A stretch of DNA of 64,000 nt from an uncultured Phascolarctobacterium sp. (GCA_900547415.1 URGS01000005.1:32047-96046), one strand, 5' to 3'; counted from the stretch's first letter, positions 53,848 to 63,508 are shown. Numbers and translations: made by a program. The notes: generated by a model not told the origin, from the sequence alone.

Positions 53848-53869
53848 TGTAAGCGTTACATAGCTTACA
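53848..53869. promoter_or_regulatory. cre-like operator in the ilvD / fabK-like divergent region
   Basis: TGTAAGCGTTACAT (53848-53861) matches the CcpA cre consensus TGWAARCGYTWNCW at 13 of 14 positions. The site is also half of an inverted repeat TGTAAGC(8)GCTTACA (53848-53869). The 314-nt gap (53689-54002) is otherwise without an open frame. A LacI-family or CcpA-like regulator could act on ilvD, on the fabK-like gene, or on both. Confidence 0.45.
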
Positions 53870-53962
53870 CATTTGCAACATATGAATAATATAGAATAAT
53901 GCAGGGTTAGATTTTAAGAAAAAATTCTAAAACATTTCACTTTTAGACACTGCAAAATAGTG

Positions 53963-53968
53963 TATAAT
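53963..53968 (+). promoter_or_regulatory. -10 box of the fabK-like gene (candidate)
   Basis: TATAAT at 53963-53968 is 34 nt before the start; no matching -35 at 17-nt spacing, so the assignment is tentative. Confidence 0.35.
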
Positions 53969-54002
53969 GTATACATAGAAAATATATGCGAGGTGTTGCA
54001 TT

Positions 54003-54947
54003 ATGAAAACTAGATTAACTGAGCTTCTTGGAATAAAATATCCTATTATTCAAGGCGGTATGGCACATATCAGCGATGCTGTTTTGGCGTCTGCTGTATC
54101 CAATGCTGGCGGTGCAGGTATTATTGGCAGTGGCGGTAAAAGTGCTGAATGGGTTCGCGATGAGGTTCGTAAAGCCAAGACTCTTACAGACAAAGCATTT
54201 GGTGTTAATCTGATGCTGATGGCTCCTAACATTGAAGAGATTATTGGTGTGCTGTGCAAAGAAAAGGTTGCTTTTGTAACCTTGGGTGCTGGCAATCCTG
54301 TTCCTTTCATTGAAAGATTCCATGCTGTAGGTACTAAGGTTATTCCTGTTGTCCCTAATGTAAAGCTGGCAAAACGTATAGAGGCTGCTGGTGCTGATGC
54401 TATGGTTATTGAAGGCATGGAGGCTGGCGGTCATATTGGTAAACAAACCACTATGGCACTGATGGAGAATGTGTTGCCTGTTGTAACTAAGATTCCTGTT
54501 TTGGTAGCAGGTGGTATCTCTGATGGTCGTGCTATTGCTGCAGCTCTGCTGATGGGTGCAGATGGCGTACAAATGGGCAGTCGTTTCCTGATGACTACTG
54601 AGTGTCCTGCAAATCAGGCTGCTAAGGATGCTATTAAGGCTGCAACTGATACTGATAGTGCAACTACTGGTTATAGCCGTAATCTGGGTGTTCGCTGTCT
54701 GGCTAACGAGTTTACCAAAGCTTATACTGAAAAAGAAATTTCCGGTGCTCCCAATAGCGAGCTTATGGCGATGGGTACAGGTACCAATAAACTTGCATTG
54801 ATTGATGGCGATATTGTTAATGGTACTGTAATGGTAGGCCAAAGCTTAAATGTTCTTAATGATGTGCTTCCTTGCAAGGATGTTATGGAACGTTTAATCA
54901 TTGAGGCTAAAACTGCTATTGAACGTGTAAAAACAATCGAATTCTAA
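54003..54947 (+). CDS. FabK-like enoyl-ACP reductase / nitronate monooxygenase family flavoprotein
   Basis: 314 residues, FMN-binding TIM barrel. PIIQGGMAHIS at the N-terminus, GVNLMLMAPN, DAMVIEGMEAGGHIG and VLVAGGISDGRAIAAAL match FabK-type enoyl-ACP reductases, which make the last step of fatty-acid elongation, though nitronate monooxygenases share these motifs. No other fab gene is adjacent, so the reading as FabK rests on family similarity alone. GAGGTGTT precedes the ATG, and a terminator hairpin follows. Confidence 0.8.
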   Translation: MKTRLTELLGIKYPIIQGGMAHISDAVLASAVSNAGGAGIIGSGGKSAEWVRDEVRKAKTLTDKAFGVNLMLMAPNIEEIIGVLCKEKVAFVTLGAGNPVPFIERFHAVGTKVIPVVPNVKLAKRIEAAGADAMVIEGMEAGGHIGKQTTMALMENVLPVVTKIPVLVAGGISDGRAIAAALLMGADGVQMGSRFLMTTECPANQAAKDAIKAATDTDSATTGYSRNLGVRCLANEFTKAYTEKEISGAPNSELMAMGTGTNKLALIDGDIVNGTVMVGQSLNVLNDVLPCKDVMERLIIEAKTAIERVKTIEF

Positions 54948-54959
54948 ATTATGAACAAT

Positions 54960-55004
54960 AAGGACGATTTATTCCTATACAAGGGGCAAATCGTCCTTAG
55001 TTTT
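54960..55004 (+). terminator. Terminator between the convergent fabK-like and nadE genes
   Basis: AAGGACGATTT (54960-54970) pairs with AAATCGTCCTT (54988-54998), followed by AGTTTTT. Confidence 0.8.
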
Positions 55005-55016
55005 TACTGTGGGTAT

Positions 55017-56906
55017 TTATTTAAGCAGCTCATCCTTAAGAGAATAATATTCTCTGCTGAAATATGGTGTGAGCTGTGCTTCTCTGTGATCACTGCCAAA
55101 GGCACGTTTACTGATTGCGATTAGAGGCGGAGCCTGAATTCTTTTAGCTACGCTAAAGCCAGAAAATAACTTCCACCAACGCTCTAAATCATCTACAAAG
55201 ACCTGGGAAGAAGAAAATGATTTTTCTATAATCTTATGACTGCATCCAAGCTTTTCTGTCAGAATTCCATTTTTGTACCAACGGAGTATGTCTGCAGGTG
55301 TTGCCTTATTCTTGCCCTCGATGAAGGCTTGAAATAAATAATCATGATACTCATAAATCAATGGGTCACCGCCGTTACCTACAGTTTGGGCATCAGAAAG
55401 CTCAGCACTTGGTCGTATTGTAAAGATATCATTGGGAATTACTTCACGCTTATATATTTCATTATTTAAATAATGTCCTAAGGCATAGACCTGACGCTTC
55501 CACAAGTCACCAATCATGGCAACCGCACCACAGATATCACCATAAAAGGTAGCGTAGCCTATGGCAATTTCCGCTTTATTAGAGTTACAGGAAAAGGCTC
55601 CCCCGAAGGCTGCGGCCGCTGCTGCAATGATGCGTGCACCGCGATCGCGAGCTTGGATGTTTTCTCTTCCAAGCTGATTTATGCTTAAGTTAAAAGAAGA
55701 ATTATCCTTATAGGAAATAATAGCAGTGTTTTCTAATTGCTCTATTGTATGCTCGTAGCTTTGACCTATGCTAATGGAGGCGTAATTGGCTCCTAAAGCA
55801 TGGGCAAGTTTTTGTGCAAGATTTTGGGTGGTTGCAGAGTTAAATTTGGAGGGAAGATTTAAAAGTAAAATATTTTCCGAACCCAAAATATCTGCGTACA
55901 TAGCAGCAGTTACAGCAGAGTCAATACCGCCGGAAAGACCAATGGTCATTTTCTTAATGCCGCACTGATTAAGAAATTTCTCTGTTCCGAAGCGAAGAGA
56001 TTTATAGATAGATGTAATTTCTGATTCTTCAATAGGGGATGAGGCTGTTTCAAAATCCATAGTTTCAAGATTTAATTTTACTTCAAGAATTGTGTCATCA
56101 TACATAGCTGCAGATTTAGCAATTAGGCCGTTGCTATTGTAAGCACAGCTGCTTCCATCGAAGGTAAAAATATTCTTGCCGGTATTTTGAATTCCGACAC
56201 AGTTGCAGTACAGCAATGGAGTATGGTTGTCATGAGCTTGATGTCCGAAAAGCTCGTGACGTTTTTGATTTTTGCTCAAGGTGAAGGGAGAACAGGAAAG
56301 GTTGCAGAGCAGCTGTGCTCCTTTTGCAGCCAAGAGCTGTGGTAAATCATAGCGATAATTTTGTGTCCAGCTATCCTCACAGATGAGAAGACCCAGAGAC
56401 AGCTTGTATCCCTTAATAGTTACTTCAATAGGATGTAATATATCCTCAGGGGCAGCGCCTTCCTCTAGGGCTAGTTTTTCCAGACTATAGTAATGACGAG
56501 AGTCATCAAATTCACGATAATTTGGCAAATTATTTTTTATAACATATCTGCGTCCTGCGTAGCCGCCAACAGTCCCACCGTTTTGACAAATAAAGGCAGC
56601 GTTATATTTTCGAGAGGTTCCGTCCTCATTTACAAGTTCTTTTTCTTCAGCAATACTGCCAAAGCAGATAACCATTTCGTCACTTGCCTTAATTATTTGG
56701 TCATTGTAATATTGACAGTCATCGATAAAGCTTTGCTGCTCCAGCAGATCTCCAATAAGGTATCCTGGAATACACATTTCGGGGAGCAGAAGCATGTCAG
56801 CCTTTGCTGAATGGGCTGCCTGAATAAGCTTCATGGCTTTAGTAAAGTTAAGGTCAGGGCGTCCTGGAATTACCTCCATTTGACCCAATATAATTTTAAT
56901 ATCCAT
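55017..56906 (-). CDS. nadE: Glutamine-dependent NAD+ synthetase
   Basis: Makes NAD from nicotinic acid adenine dinucleotide with glutamine as nitrogen donor. 629 residues: an N-terminal nitrilase-like glutaminase domain (LLPEMCIPGY with the Glu, LLICEDSW with the nucleophile Cys, about residue 175) and a C-terminal NAD synthase domain with the ATP loop GLSGGIDSAVTAAM. The start ATG at 56906 is followed by a typical IKIILGQMEVIPG strand. A leader hairpin (56952-57002) lies upstream on the minus strand. Confidence 0.95.
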   Translation of the reverse strand: MDIKIILGQMEVIPGRPDLNFTKAMKLIQAAHSAKADMLLLPEMCIPGYLIGDLLEQQSFIDDCQYYNDQIIKASDEMVICFGSIAEEKELVNEDGTSRKYNAAFICQNGGTVGGYAGRRYVIKNNLPNYREFDDSRHYYSLEKLALEEGAAPEDILHPIEVTIKGYKLSLGLLICEDSWTQNYRYDLPQLLAAKGAQLLCNLSCSPFTLSKNQKRHELFGHQAHDNHTPLLYCNCVGIQNTGKNIFTFDGSSCAYNSNGLIAKSAAMYDDTILEVKLNLETMDFETASSPIEESEITSIYKSLRFGTEKFLNQCGIKKMTIGLSGGIDSAVTAAMYADILGSENILLLNLPSKFNSATTQNLAQKLAHALGANYASISIGQSYEHTIEQLENTAIISYKDNSSFNLSINQLGRENIQARDRGARIIAAAAAAFGGAFSCNSNKAEIAIGYATFYGDICGAVAMIGDLWKRQVYALGHYLNNEIYKREVIPNDIFTIRPSAELSDAQTVGNGGDPLIYEYHDYLFQAFIEGKNKATPADILRWYKNGILTEKLGCSHKIIEKSFSSSQVFVDDLERWWKLFSGFSVAKRIQAPPLIAISKRAFGSDHREAQLTPYFSREYYSLKDELLK

Positions 56907-56951
56907 ATTTTTCCTCTATATCCTGCACTATGTGCAATGTTTAATAAATTC

Positions 56952-57002
56952 AGGCAAATCTCTCTACTTTTTAAGATTTAGTTGGAGAGTGTAAATTTGC
57001 CT
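56952..57002. promoter_or_regulatory. Long inverted repeat between nadE and the YbaK-like gene
   Basis: AGGCAAAT (56952-56959) pairs with ATTTGCCT (56995-57002) and CTCTC (56960-56964) with GAGAG (56985-56989), with a 20-nt loop. It has no T run. It lies in the shared promoter region and, on the minus strand, in the 5' leader of nadE, so it may be an operator or leader structure. Confidence 0.35.
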
Positions 57003-57069
57003 TTCCTACTACATAGTGTTATTATAACAAATATAGCTAAATTTCTCTATAATACGAGGGGGTTTTCTA

Positions 57070-57561
57070 ATGAAACACAATAAAAAAACTAATGCGGCCC
57101 GCAAGCTTGACGAGCTGAAGATAAATTACCGTATTTTGGAATATACAGTTGACGAGGAGCATTTAGATGCTGTTCATGTTGCGGCAGAGGTTGGAATGCC
57201 TTCTAATCAGGTGTTCAAGACTTTGTGCGTGCGTGGCGATAAGAATGGTGTTATGTTTGCGGTGATTCCTGGTGATGGCGAGTTGGATTTGAAGGCGTTG
57301 GCACGTGTAAGCGGAAATAAAAGGGCAGAGTTGGTAGCTCTTAAAGAGGTTCTCCCCTTGACAGGCTATATACGCGGCGGCTGCTCTCCCTTAGGAGCAA
57401 AGAAGAATTATCCTGTATATATGGATCAGACCAGTAATGACTGGGATGAAATTGCTATTAGTGCAGGTCAGCGTGGTATGCAGATCTTGGCTGCACCTCA
57501 GGATTTGCAGAAAGCAACTAATGCTACAGTGGCACCATTGATTTTTGGTAGTGAAGAATAA
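57070..57561 (+). CDS. ybaK: Cys-tRNA(Pro)/Cys-tRNA(Cys) deacylase YbaK-like
   Basis: Removes cysteine wrongly attached to tRNA-Pro. 163 residues, YbaK/EbsC family. The start KTNAARKLDELKINYRILEY and the segments SNQVFKTLCVRG, KRAELVALKEVLPLTGYIRG and GCSPLGAKKNYPVY are all typical. AGGGGG precedes the ATG. An A/T-rich hairpin follows. Confidence 0.92.
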   Translation: MKHNKKTNAARKLDELKINYRILEYTVDEEHLDAVHVAAEVGMPSNQVFKTLCVRGDKNGVMFAVIPGDGELDLKALARVSGNKRAELVALKEVLPLTGYIRGGCSPLGAKKNYPVYMDQTSNDWDEIAISAGQRGMQILAAPQDLQKATNATVAPLIFGSEE

Positions 57562-57628
57562 TAATAGTTATAGGCTGGTACTAAAAATAGCTGCTAATAA
57601 TTCATTGTCTGACTATAAAAAGATTTAA

Positions 57629-57664
57629 AAAATTTCTTTAAACAATGTTTTAAAGAAATTTTCT
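57629..57664 (+). terminator. A/T-rich terminator-like hairpin before thrC
   Basis: AAAATTTCTTTAAA (57629-57642) pairs with TTTAAAGAAATTTT (57649-57662). It is weak in GC but long and placed between two genes. Confidence 0.55.
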
Positions 57665-57692
57665 TGTGGTGATTATTAAAGTATGGTATTAT
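57664..57692 (+). promoter_or_regulatory. Promoter of thrC
   Basis: TTGTGG (57664-57669), 17-nt spacer, TATTAT (57687-57692) with a TGn extension, 50 nt before the start. Confidence 0.6.
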
Positions 57693-57743
57693 TACACTAT
57701 CCCACAATTGATTTGATTTTTCTCTAAGAAAGTAGGATGAGAT

Positions 57744-59234
57744 ATGTTATTTGAAAGTACACGTGGAAAAAGTGATATAGTTTCTGCTTCTATAGCAATT
57801 ACCCGCGGTTTAGCAAGTGACGGAGGCTTGTTTGTGCCTCAGCATTTGCCGCAGATGCGTTTGAACGACATTAAGTCAATGAGCAGCAAGCCATATACAG
57901 AAAGAGCAATCGATGTTTTATTACAGTTTCTCACTGATTTTTCTGAGGATGAGCTGCGCGAATGCGTTAATAAAGCTTATGCTTCCGAAAAATTTGGCGA
58001 AAATCCTGTTCCTTTGGTACAGATTAATGACAACACTGGCGTTTTAGAGCTGTGGCATGGTCCTACAAGTGCTTTTAAGGATATGGCACTGCAGCTTTTA
58101 CCGCACCTTTTGACACGCTCCATGAAAAAAACTGGTGAAACTCACAAGGTTGTTATTTTAGTAGCAACCTCTGGTGATACTGGCAAGGCAGCATTAGAAG
58201 GCTTTGCAGATGTGGATAACACAGAAATAATTGTTTTCTATCCCTGTGAGGGTGTAAGTGATATCCAAAAACGTCAGATGATTACACAAATGGGAAAAAA
58301 TGTTAGGGTTTTTGGTATAGAAGGAAATTTTGATGATGCTCAGCGTGGCGTCAAGGAAATCTTTGGCAATGATATAATGTCTCGTGAGCTTGGGGATAAG
58401 GGATATATTTTCTCCTCTGCTAACTCTATCAACTGGGGTCGTTTGGTTCCACAGATAGTATATTATTTTAGTGCCTATATTGATGCAGTAGATGCTGGCA
58501 AGATTGCTCTTGGTGATCCAATTAACTTTGTTGTTCCTACAGGTAACTTTGGCGATATTTTGGCAGGATATTATGCTAAGCTGATGGGACTTCCTGTTGA
58601 TCGTCTCCTATGTGCCTCCAACAGCAATAATGTTCTTACAGATTTTATAAATACTGGTACGTATGACAAGCGTCGCGAATTTTTCAAAACAGTTTCTCCG
58701 TCTATGGATATTCTTGTTTCCAGCAATCTGGAGCGTCTGCTCTATGATGTTACGGGACGTAATGCAGAGAAAGTTAGCCAATATATGCGCAGCCTGAACA
58801 CTGATGGATTCTATAAGATTGAAAGCGAGGAGCTTAAGCTTATTCAACGTCAGTTCTTTGGTGCTTGGATCGATGAGGTTGAAACCAAGGAGGCAATTCA
58901 CAGAATATATAATGATTATGGCTATCTGATGGATACTCACACAGCCGTTGCATGGCGTGCTCTTGATAAGTATCGCTTTCTGACTAGTGATGAGACTTAT
59001 ACTGTTGTTCTGTCTACTGCTAATCCCTACAAATTTGCCAATAGTGTTTTATCTGCTTTGGAGGATAAGCCCGTTGCAGCAGAGGATCCCTTTGTGCTCT
59101 TGGAGCAGCTGCACGAGATGACAGGTACGGAAATTCCTGCGCCTATGGTTGCTTTAAAGGATATGCCCGTGCTTCATAAGGAGATTATCCCTGCTGATAA
59201 AATGGAAATGGCAGTTTTAACAAATCTTATTTAA
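57744..59234 (+). CDS. thrC: Threonine synthase
   Basis: Pyridoxal-phosphate enzyme that converts phosphohomoserine to threonine. 496 residues, the longer form as in gram-negative bacteria and yeast. The N-terminal MLFESTRGKSDIVSAS and ASDGGLFVPQHLP are typical, the PLP lysine is in HGPTSAFKDMALQLLP, and the phosphate loop is ATSGDTGKAALEGF. No hom or thrB is adjacent. It is a single gene with its own promoter and terminator. Confidence 0.95.
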   Translation: MLFESTRGKSDIVSASIAITRGLASDGGLFVPQHLPQMRLNDIKSMSSKPYTERAIDVLLQFLTDFSEDELRECVNKAYASEKFGENPVPLVQINDNTGVLELWHGPTSAFKDMALQLLPHLLTRSMKKTGETHKVVILVATSGDTGKAALEGFADVDNTEIIVFYPCEGVSDIQKRQMITQMGKNVRVFGIEGNFDDAQRGVKEIFGNDIMSRELGDKGYIFSSANSINWGRLVPQIVYYFSAYIDAVDAGKIALGDPINFVVPTGNFGDILAGYYAKLMGLPVDRLLCASNSNNVLTDFINTGTYDKRREFFKTVSPSMDILVSSNLERLLYDVTGRNAEKVSQYMRSLNTDGFYKIESEELKLIQRQFFGAWIDEVETKEAIHRIYNDYGYLMDTHTAVAWRALDKYRFLTSDETYTVVLSTANPYKFANSVLSALEDKPVAAEDPFVLLEQLHEMTGTEIPAPMVALKDMPVLHKEIIPADKMEMAVLTNLI

Positions 59235-59250
59235 AAGTGACTAAGCAAAT

Positions 59251-59290
59251 AAACAGCTATTACCGAATTATGGTAGTAGCTGTTTTTATT
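59251..59290 (+). terminator. Terminator of thrC
   Basis: A 14-bp stem (AAACAGCTATTACC, 59251-59264, with GGTAGTAGCTGTTT, 59272-59285) is followed by TTTATT. Confidence 0.85.
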
Positions 59291-59352
59291 ATGGTCAGGT
59301 ATGTTTAAATATATCGTAGATGATGGATATATAAAATTCTTAATGAATAGTA

Positions 59353-59387
59353 CAAAAATGGACCTGAGACTTGTTCAGCTCAGGTCC
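59353..59387 (-). terminator. Terminator of the pepF gene
   Basis: GGACCTGAG (59360-59368) pairs with CTCAGGTCC (59379-59387). On the minus strand, a T-rich run (59353-59358) follows. Confidence 0.8.
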
Positions 59388-59400
59388 AAGTAAACTTGTT

Positions 59401-61239
59401 TTACAGCATATTCTTTCTTATGAGCAGCTCTTTAAGCTCAGCAAGCTTTTCAGCAAATTTTTGCAATGTAACAGTTACTGGTTGAGGAGTAGTAAGATCT
59501 ACGCCTGCTTTTTTCAGGATATTGAGAGAGTAGTCACTGCCGCCTGCGTGGAGGAAACCAAGATAATTATCTACGGCTTCTTTGCTGCCACTTAGAATAG
59601 CAGAAGAAAAGGCGGTTGCTGCAGAGAAGCCTGTAGCGTATTTGTATACATAGAAGGGAGTATAGAAGTGGGGAATACGAGACCACTCGCTGGACAGTTC
59701 AGGGTCCAGTGTTAGAGCAGGTCCATAATAGCGTTTGTTGCTATCCAGCCAGTAGTTCTCCAGTGCTTCTGCCTGCAGAGATTTGCCAGCAGTTATTTCA
59801 CTGTGAATGTATTTTTCAAATTCAGCAAACTGAACTTGTCTATAAACGGTAGTACGTACAGATTCCAGGAACTGGCTTAACAGATAAATCTTCTGGTCTT
59901 CAGTAGCATGCTTAAGAACATGTTCTAAAAGCAGGTTTTCGTTAGTAGTAGAGGCCACCTCAGCACAGAAAATAGTGTAATCAGCATTAATATAGTTTTG
60001 AGAACTGCTGCTGAAGTAGCTATGTAAAGCATGTCCCATTTCATGAGCCAGAGTAGAGATGCTATTATAACGATGTTGATAGTTAAGAAGAACGAAGGGG
60101 TGCACGCCGTAAACTCCCCATGAATATGCACCTGAGCGTTTGCCCTTATTTTCATAAACATCAATCCAGCCTTGTGTCAAACCCTTATGAAGTGCAGCAA
60201 CATATTCTTCACCAAGAGGTGCTACAGACTTTTCTACAATATCGCACGCTTCTTCAAAATCGCAGGCAAAGCTGTCTGCAGCCTTTGAAATGGGAACATA
60301 CAAATCGTAAAAGTGCAGCTCGTCATAACCAAGAATATCTTTTTTTAATTGAATGTAGTCATGGAGCGGAGTCAGGTTGTCATGGACTGTCTCAATAAGT
60401 CCATCATAAAGACTTACAGGGATATTGTCCTGAAATAGGCTTGCTTCCAGAGTGTTTGGATGATTACGAACAGTAGAGCTAAAGAACGCTGCTCTGGCAC
60501 TGCCGGTTAAGATAGATGCTAAGGTGTTGCGATAGCTGTGATAGGTTGACAAAAGGGCAGTAAAGGAGTTTTTACGCAGTTCTCTATCGTCAGATGTCAT
60601 ATTGAGCATATAGTTGCCTTCGCTGATAACTGCTGCATTACCTTCGCCATCTGTAATTTCGGGGAATTTCATATCAGCAGATACAAGGGCACGGAAATTA
60701 CTTGCAGAGGCACTTATTGCTAGACGACTTTGAGCTAGAATAGCCTCTTTGTCAGCAGAGAGAATATGTTTGGAAGAACGCATTAGGTTTTCAATGTAGT
60801 GTGCATATTCTTTGAGCTCTGGTTCTTGGGATTGCATGGAAGTTATTTTTTCCTGACCTAAAGCCAACAGCTCAGGATCAATGAAGGAACAAGAATTGGA
60901 ATATGCGGCTACTAGGCTTTCTGCTTCACCAGCCATAGCTTGAAAGCTTTGGTTAGTATTGTCAGAGTCACGCTGAAGGCAGGCGTAGGCATAAATTTTT
61001 TCGAGAATTTTACCAAGTTCGTCCTGCAGGCGCAATACCTTCAGCAGCTTTTGCCCATCAGAAATTGTTCCTTGAAGTTGAGTCAGCTCGGGAAGCTTGT
61101 TTTTAAAATCAAAGCATGCACCGCGCCATGCTTCAACATTAGTGTAAATATCTTCAACATGCCATTTACAGAAGCCAGGAATGTCTTTTCTATCTACAGA
61201 GCTGCCATGAATAGGTATATTAAATTTATTATCAGTCAT
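59401..61239 (-). CDS. pepF: Oligoendopeptidase F
   Basis: M3-family zinc peptidase that cuts short peptides in the cytoplasm. 612 residues. The zinc motif is HEMGHALHSYF (near residue 384), with the third ligand Glu in ADYTIFCAEVAST. The N-terminal PGFCKWHVEDIY and the C-terminal FPHFYTPFYVYKYATGFSAA-like segments fit the family. I moved the start from the GTG at 61248, which lies inside the ribosome site, to the ATG at 61239, which has AAGGAG at 8-nt spacing. No operon partner. Confidence 0.93.
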   Translation of the reverse strand: MTDNKFNIPIHGSSVDRKDIPGFCKWHVEDIYTNVEAWRGACFDFKNKLPELTQLQGTISDGQKLLKVLRLQDELGKILEKIYAYACLQRDSDNTNQSFQAMAGEAESLVAAYSNSCSFIDPELLALGQEKITSMQSQEPELKEYAHYIENLMRSSKHILSADKEAILAQSRLAISASASNFRALVSADMKFPEITDGEGNAAVISEGNYMLNMTSDDRELRKNSFTALLSTYHSYRNTLASILTGSARAAFFSSTVRNHPNTLEASLFQDNIPVSLYDGLIETVHDNLTPLHDYIQLKKDILGYDELHFYDLYVPISKAADSFACDFEEACDIVEKSVAPLGEEYVAALHKGLTQGWIDVYENKGKRSGAYSWGVYGVHPFVLLNYQHRYNSISTLAHEMGHALHSYFSSSSQNYINADYTIFCAEVASTTNENLLLEHVLKHATEDQKIYLLSQFLESVRTTVYRQVQFAEFEKYIHSEITAGKSLQAEALENYWLDSNKRYYGPALTLDPELSSEWSRIPHFYTPFYVYKYATGFSAATAFSSAILSGSKEAVDNYLGFLHAGGSDYSLNILKKAGVDLTTPQPVTVTLQKFAEKLAELKELLIRKNML

Positions 61240-61523
61240 ATTGTTCACTCCTTACAGTATAGTATAAATGTATTATCTGTTATTATAGCATAAACCAACC
61301 TTAATATTCAAAAGTGAAAGTCAAATAACTACTGTAGAGAGGGGTTAAATAGTATCTTGATTTGTGATAAAATAGAAAGGTCATTGAACACGTTTAAATT
61401 AGTTTGAAGGCTGTTCAGGTAGAGTCATTAAATTTGACAGTTAATTATGCAGTGATATTTGTACTAGAATAGAGTTAATAATTGAATCTTTGAAATTGGT
61501 ATTTTTAGTAGAAGGAGACAACA

Positions 61524-63236
61524 ATGCAGGCAAGTCTAATTGCTATAAACAGCAAATACATTCATACGGGCTTAGGATTAAGGTATGTTGGTGAATATGC
61601 ACGTCAGCAGGGACACGATATCAAATTGATAGAGGAAACAATTAATACCCCCATTCTGACTGTTTTAGAAAAAATTATGGATGAAAAGTCCAGAGTTTTT
61701 GCTTTTTCTGTGCATATTTGGAACAAACCATTTGTATTTCGTCTTATTGGTATGCTCAAGAAACTGCGTCCTGATGCACTTGTAGTTGTTGGCGGACCAG
61801 AGGTTGCTTTTGATGCAGAGCGTATTTTTATGGAGCAGCCAGCAATAGATTATATTGTTCAGGGTGAAGGCGAAATTTGCTTTACGGAACTGCTCAGTGC
61901 TATTGAAACAGATTGCAGAACTGTTCCTCTTTATATTGCCTATATGGAAAATGGCAGCGTTAAGCTTAACGGCGGAACTACAGTTATCGAAGATATGAAG
62001 ATTCTGCCATTTCCATATCCAGATTTGGAGCAGGTATTGGCTGAACATAAGATAGTTTATTATGAATGTACTAGAGGATGCCCTTTTAACTGCAGCTACT
62101 GCTTATCAGGAATTTCACGTTCTGTACGGAAACGTCCCTTGGAGCTAGTAATGGCTGATTTGAACCGCTTTGTTGCAGCTGGTGCTGATTTAGTAAAATT
62201 TGTTGATCGTACATATAATTTGGATGAAAAATATTTTCTGCCTATAATGAAGTATTTAGCTGAATTAGATACTAAGGCGACATTCCATTTCGAAATAAAG
62301 GCAGATATGCTGTCTGATACAGTCTTAGATTTTTTGCAGAATGTTCCCAAGGGAAGATTCCAAATGGAAATAGGCATACAAAGTACTAATCAGCCTACAC
62401 TGACGGCAATTAATAGACAGGATAATTGGAAACGCTTAGAAGCAAATGTAAAACGTCTATTAAGTTTTAAAAATATACATATTCATGTGGACTTGATTGC
62501 TGGATTACCTTTTGAAGGATTAAAAGAATTTGCAAAATCCTTCAATGACGTGTATGGATTGGGAGCTGATATGCTGCAGTTAGGGTTCTTAAAGGTATTG
62601 CCTGGAACTCAGATGAACAACGAAACTAAAGAGCATGATTTGCGTTATATGGATGAGTCTCCATACGAAATACTAGCTACAAAATATCTGCCATATAAGG
62701 ACATGCAGCTATTGAAGCGTTTAGAAAATGTTTTTGATCAGACTGGAAATACGGACTATTTTGTATATACATTAAAGGCGTTGTTGAGAGAGTCTGGCAA
62801 GGACGCGTTTACCTTTTTTGTTGGCTTGACAGAATGGTGGGTTAGAAACGGACACTATCCTCAAGGACATAATGCTAAGGGTACAGCAAAGCTGTTATAC
62901 GATTATATAAATGATACATTTGCCGAAGAACAAAAGAAGATATTAATAGAAACACTGCGTTATGATGTATTCACAAAGATTGCAGGATGGAAGCCTGTTT
63001 GGCTGAAATGGAATAGTGAAGAGATTTTTGATATAACTTCCACATTCTGGAGAGACGAGGATAGAGTGCGTAAAATTCTGCCACAATATAAATTTGCTAG
63101 TTGGAGAGCAATTCATAAAAGCTATCCTATAGAGCTCTTTAATATAAATTGGGAAACTGGAGAAGTTGGTCAATACTATATTATGGTGGACTGGGGTACT
63201 TCTGACGGAAACGTTTTGCCCATAACGTTAGAATAG
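61524..63236 (+). CDS. B12-binding domain radical SAM protein with DUF4080-type C-terminus
   Basis: 570 residues. The first 150 residues look like a cobalamin-binding Rossmann domain (VVVGGPEVAFD, QGEGEICFTELL). The radical SAM cluster motif CPFNCSYC is near residue 187, with VKFVDRTYNLDEKYF and FQMEIGIQSTN further on in the barrel. The last 180 residues match DUF4080-type tails. Such proteins carry out methyl transfers or other radical reactions; the substrate is unknown. It is a single gene. The presence of a B12-dependent enzyme goes with the adenosyltransferase elsewhere in the window, though methylcobalamin would be used here. GAAGGAG precedes the ATG. Confidence 0.85.
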   Translation: MQASLIAINSKYIHTGLGLRYVGEYARQQGHDIKLIEETINTPILTVLEKIMDEKSRVFAFSVHIWNKPFVFRLIGMLKKLRPDALVVVGGPEVAFDAERIFMEQPAIDYIVQGEGEICFTELLSAIETDCRTVPLYIAYMENGSVKLNGGTTVIEDMKILPFPYPDLEQVLAEHKIVYYECTRGCPFNCSYCLSGISRSVRKRPLELVMADLNRFVAAGADLVKFVDRTYNLDEKYFLPIMKYLAELDTKATFHFEIKADMLSDTVLDFLQNVPKGRFQMEIGIQSTNQPTLTAINRQDNWKRLEANVKRLLSFKNIHIHVDLIAGLPFEGLKEFAKSFNDVYGLGADMLQLGFLKVLPGTQMNNETKEHDLRYMDESPYEILATKYLPYKDMQLLKRLENVFDQTGNTDYFVYTLKALLRESGKDAFTFFVGLTEWWVRNGHYPQGHNAKGTAKLLYDYINDTFAEEQKKILIETLRYDVFTKIAGWKPVWLKWNSEEIFDITSTFWRDEDRVRKILPQYKFASWRAIHKSYPIELFNINWETGEVGQYYIMVDWGTSDGNVLPITLE

Positions 63237-63248
63237 TTTTTATTATGG

Positions 63249-63284
63249 CTGCTGCAGCAAATGCGGCAGTCAATTCTTTTTTTA
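63249..63284 (+). terminator. Terminator after the radical SAM gene
   Basis: CTGCTGCA (63249-63256), loop GCAAA, TGCGGCAG (63262-63269), then TCAATTCTTTTTTT. Confidence 0.75.
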
Positions 63285-63479
63285 CTATGATTTTTAGTAT
63301 TTTTTACATAAAACGCATTAATTTTAACAATTTGATAGCACTATAAGAGAAAATTTTAAAAATAATCTAAGAATTTCAAGAAAAATTTATGGTTCAAAGA
63401 GTAAGGTAAAATAGCACTCTGTTTGCCAACCGCTCCATGTGTTTTTTGAAAAAATGTAAAAAACATTACAAGATAAGTG

Positions 63480-63508
63480 TTGACATATTAAGAATGAAGT
63501 GGTATTAT
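63480..63508 (+). promoter_or_regulatory. rRNA operon promoter
   Basis: TTGACA (63480-63485), 17-nt spacer, TATTAT (63503-63508), upstream of the 16S rRNA. The 433-nt gap 63237-63669 holds the terminator, this promoter and the rRNA leader. Confidence 0.8.

Noticed and set aside
54015..54842. 275-residue open frame opposite the fabK-like gene
   Set aside because: Shadow frame; no ribosome site or recognisable domain.
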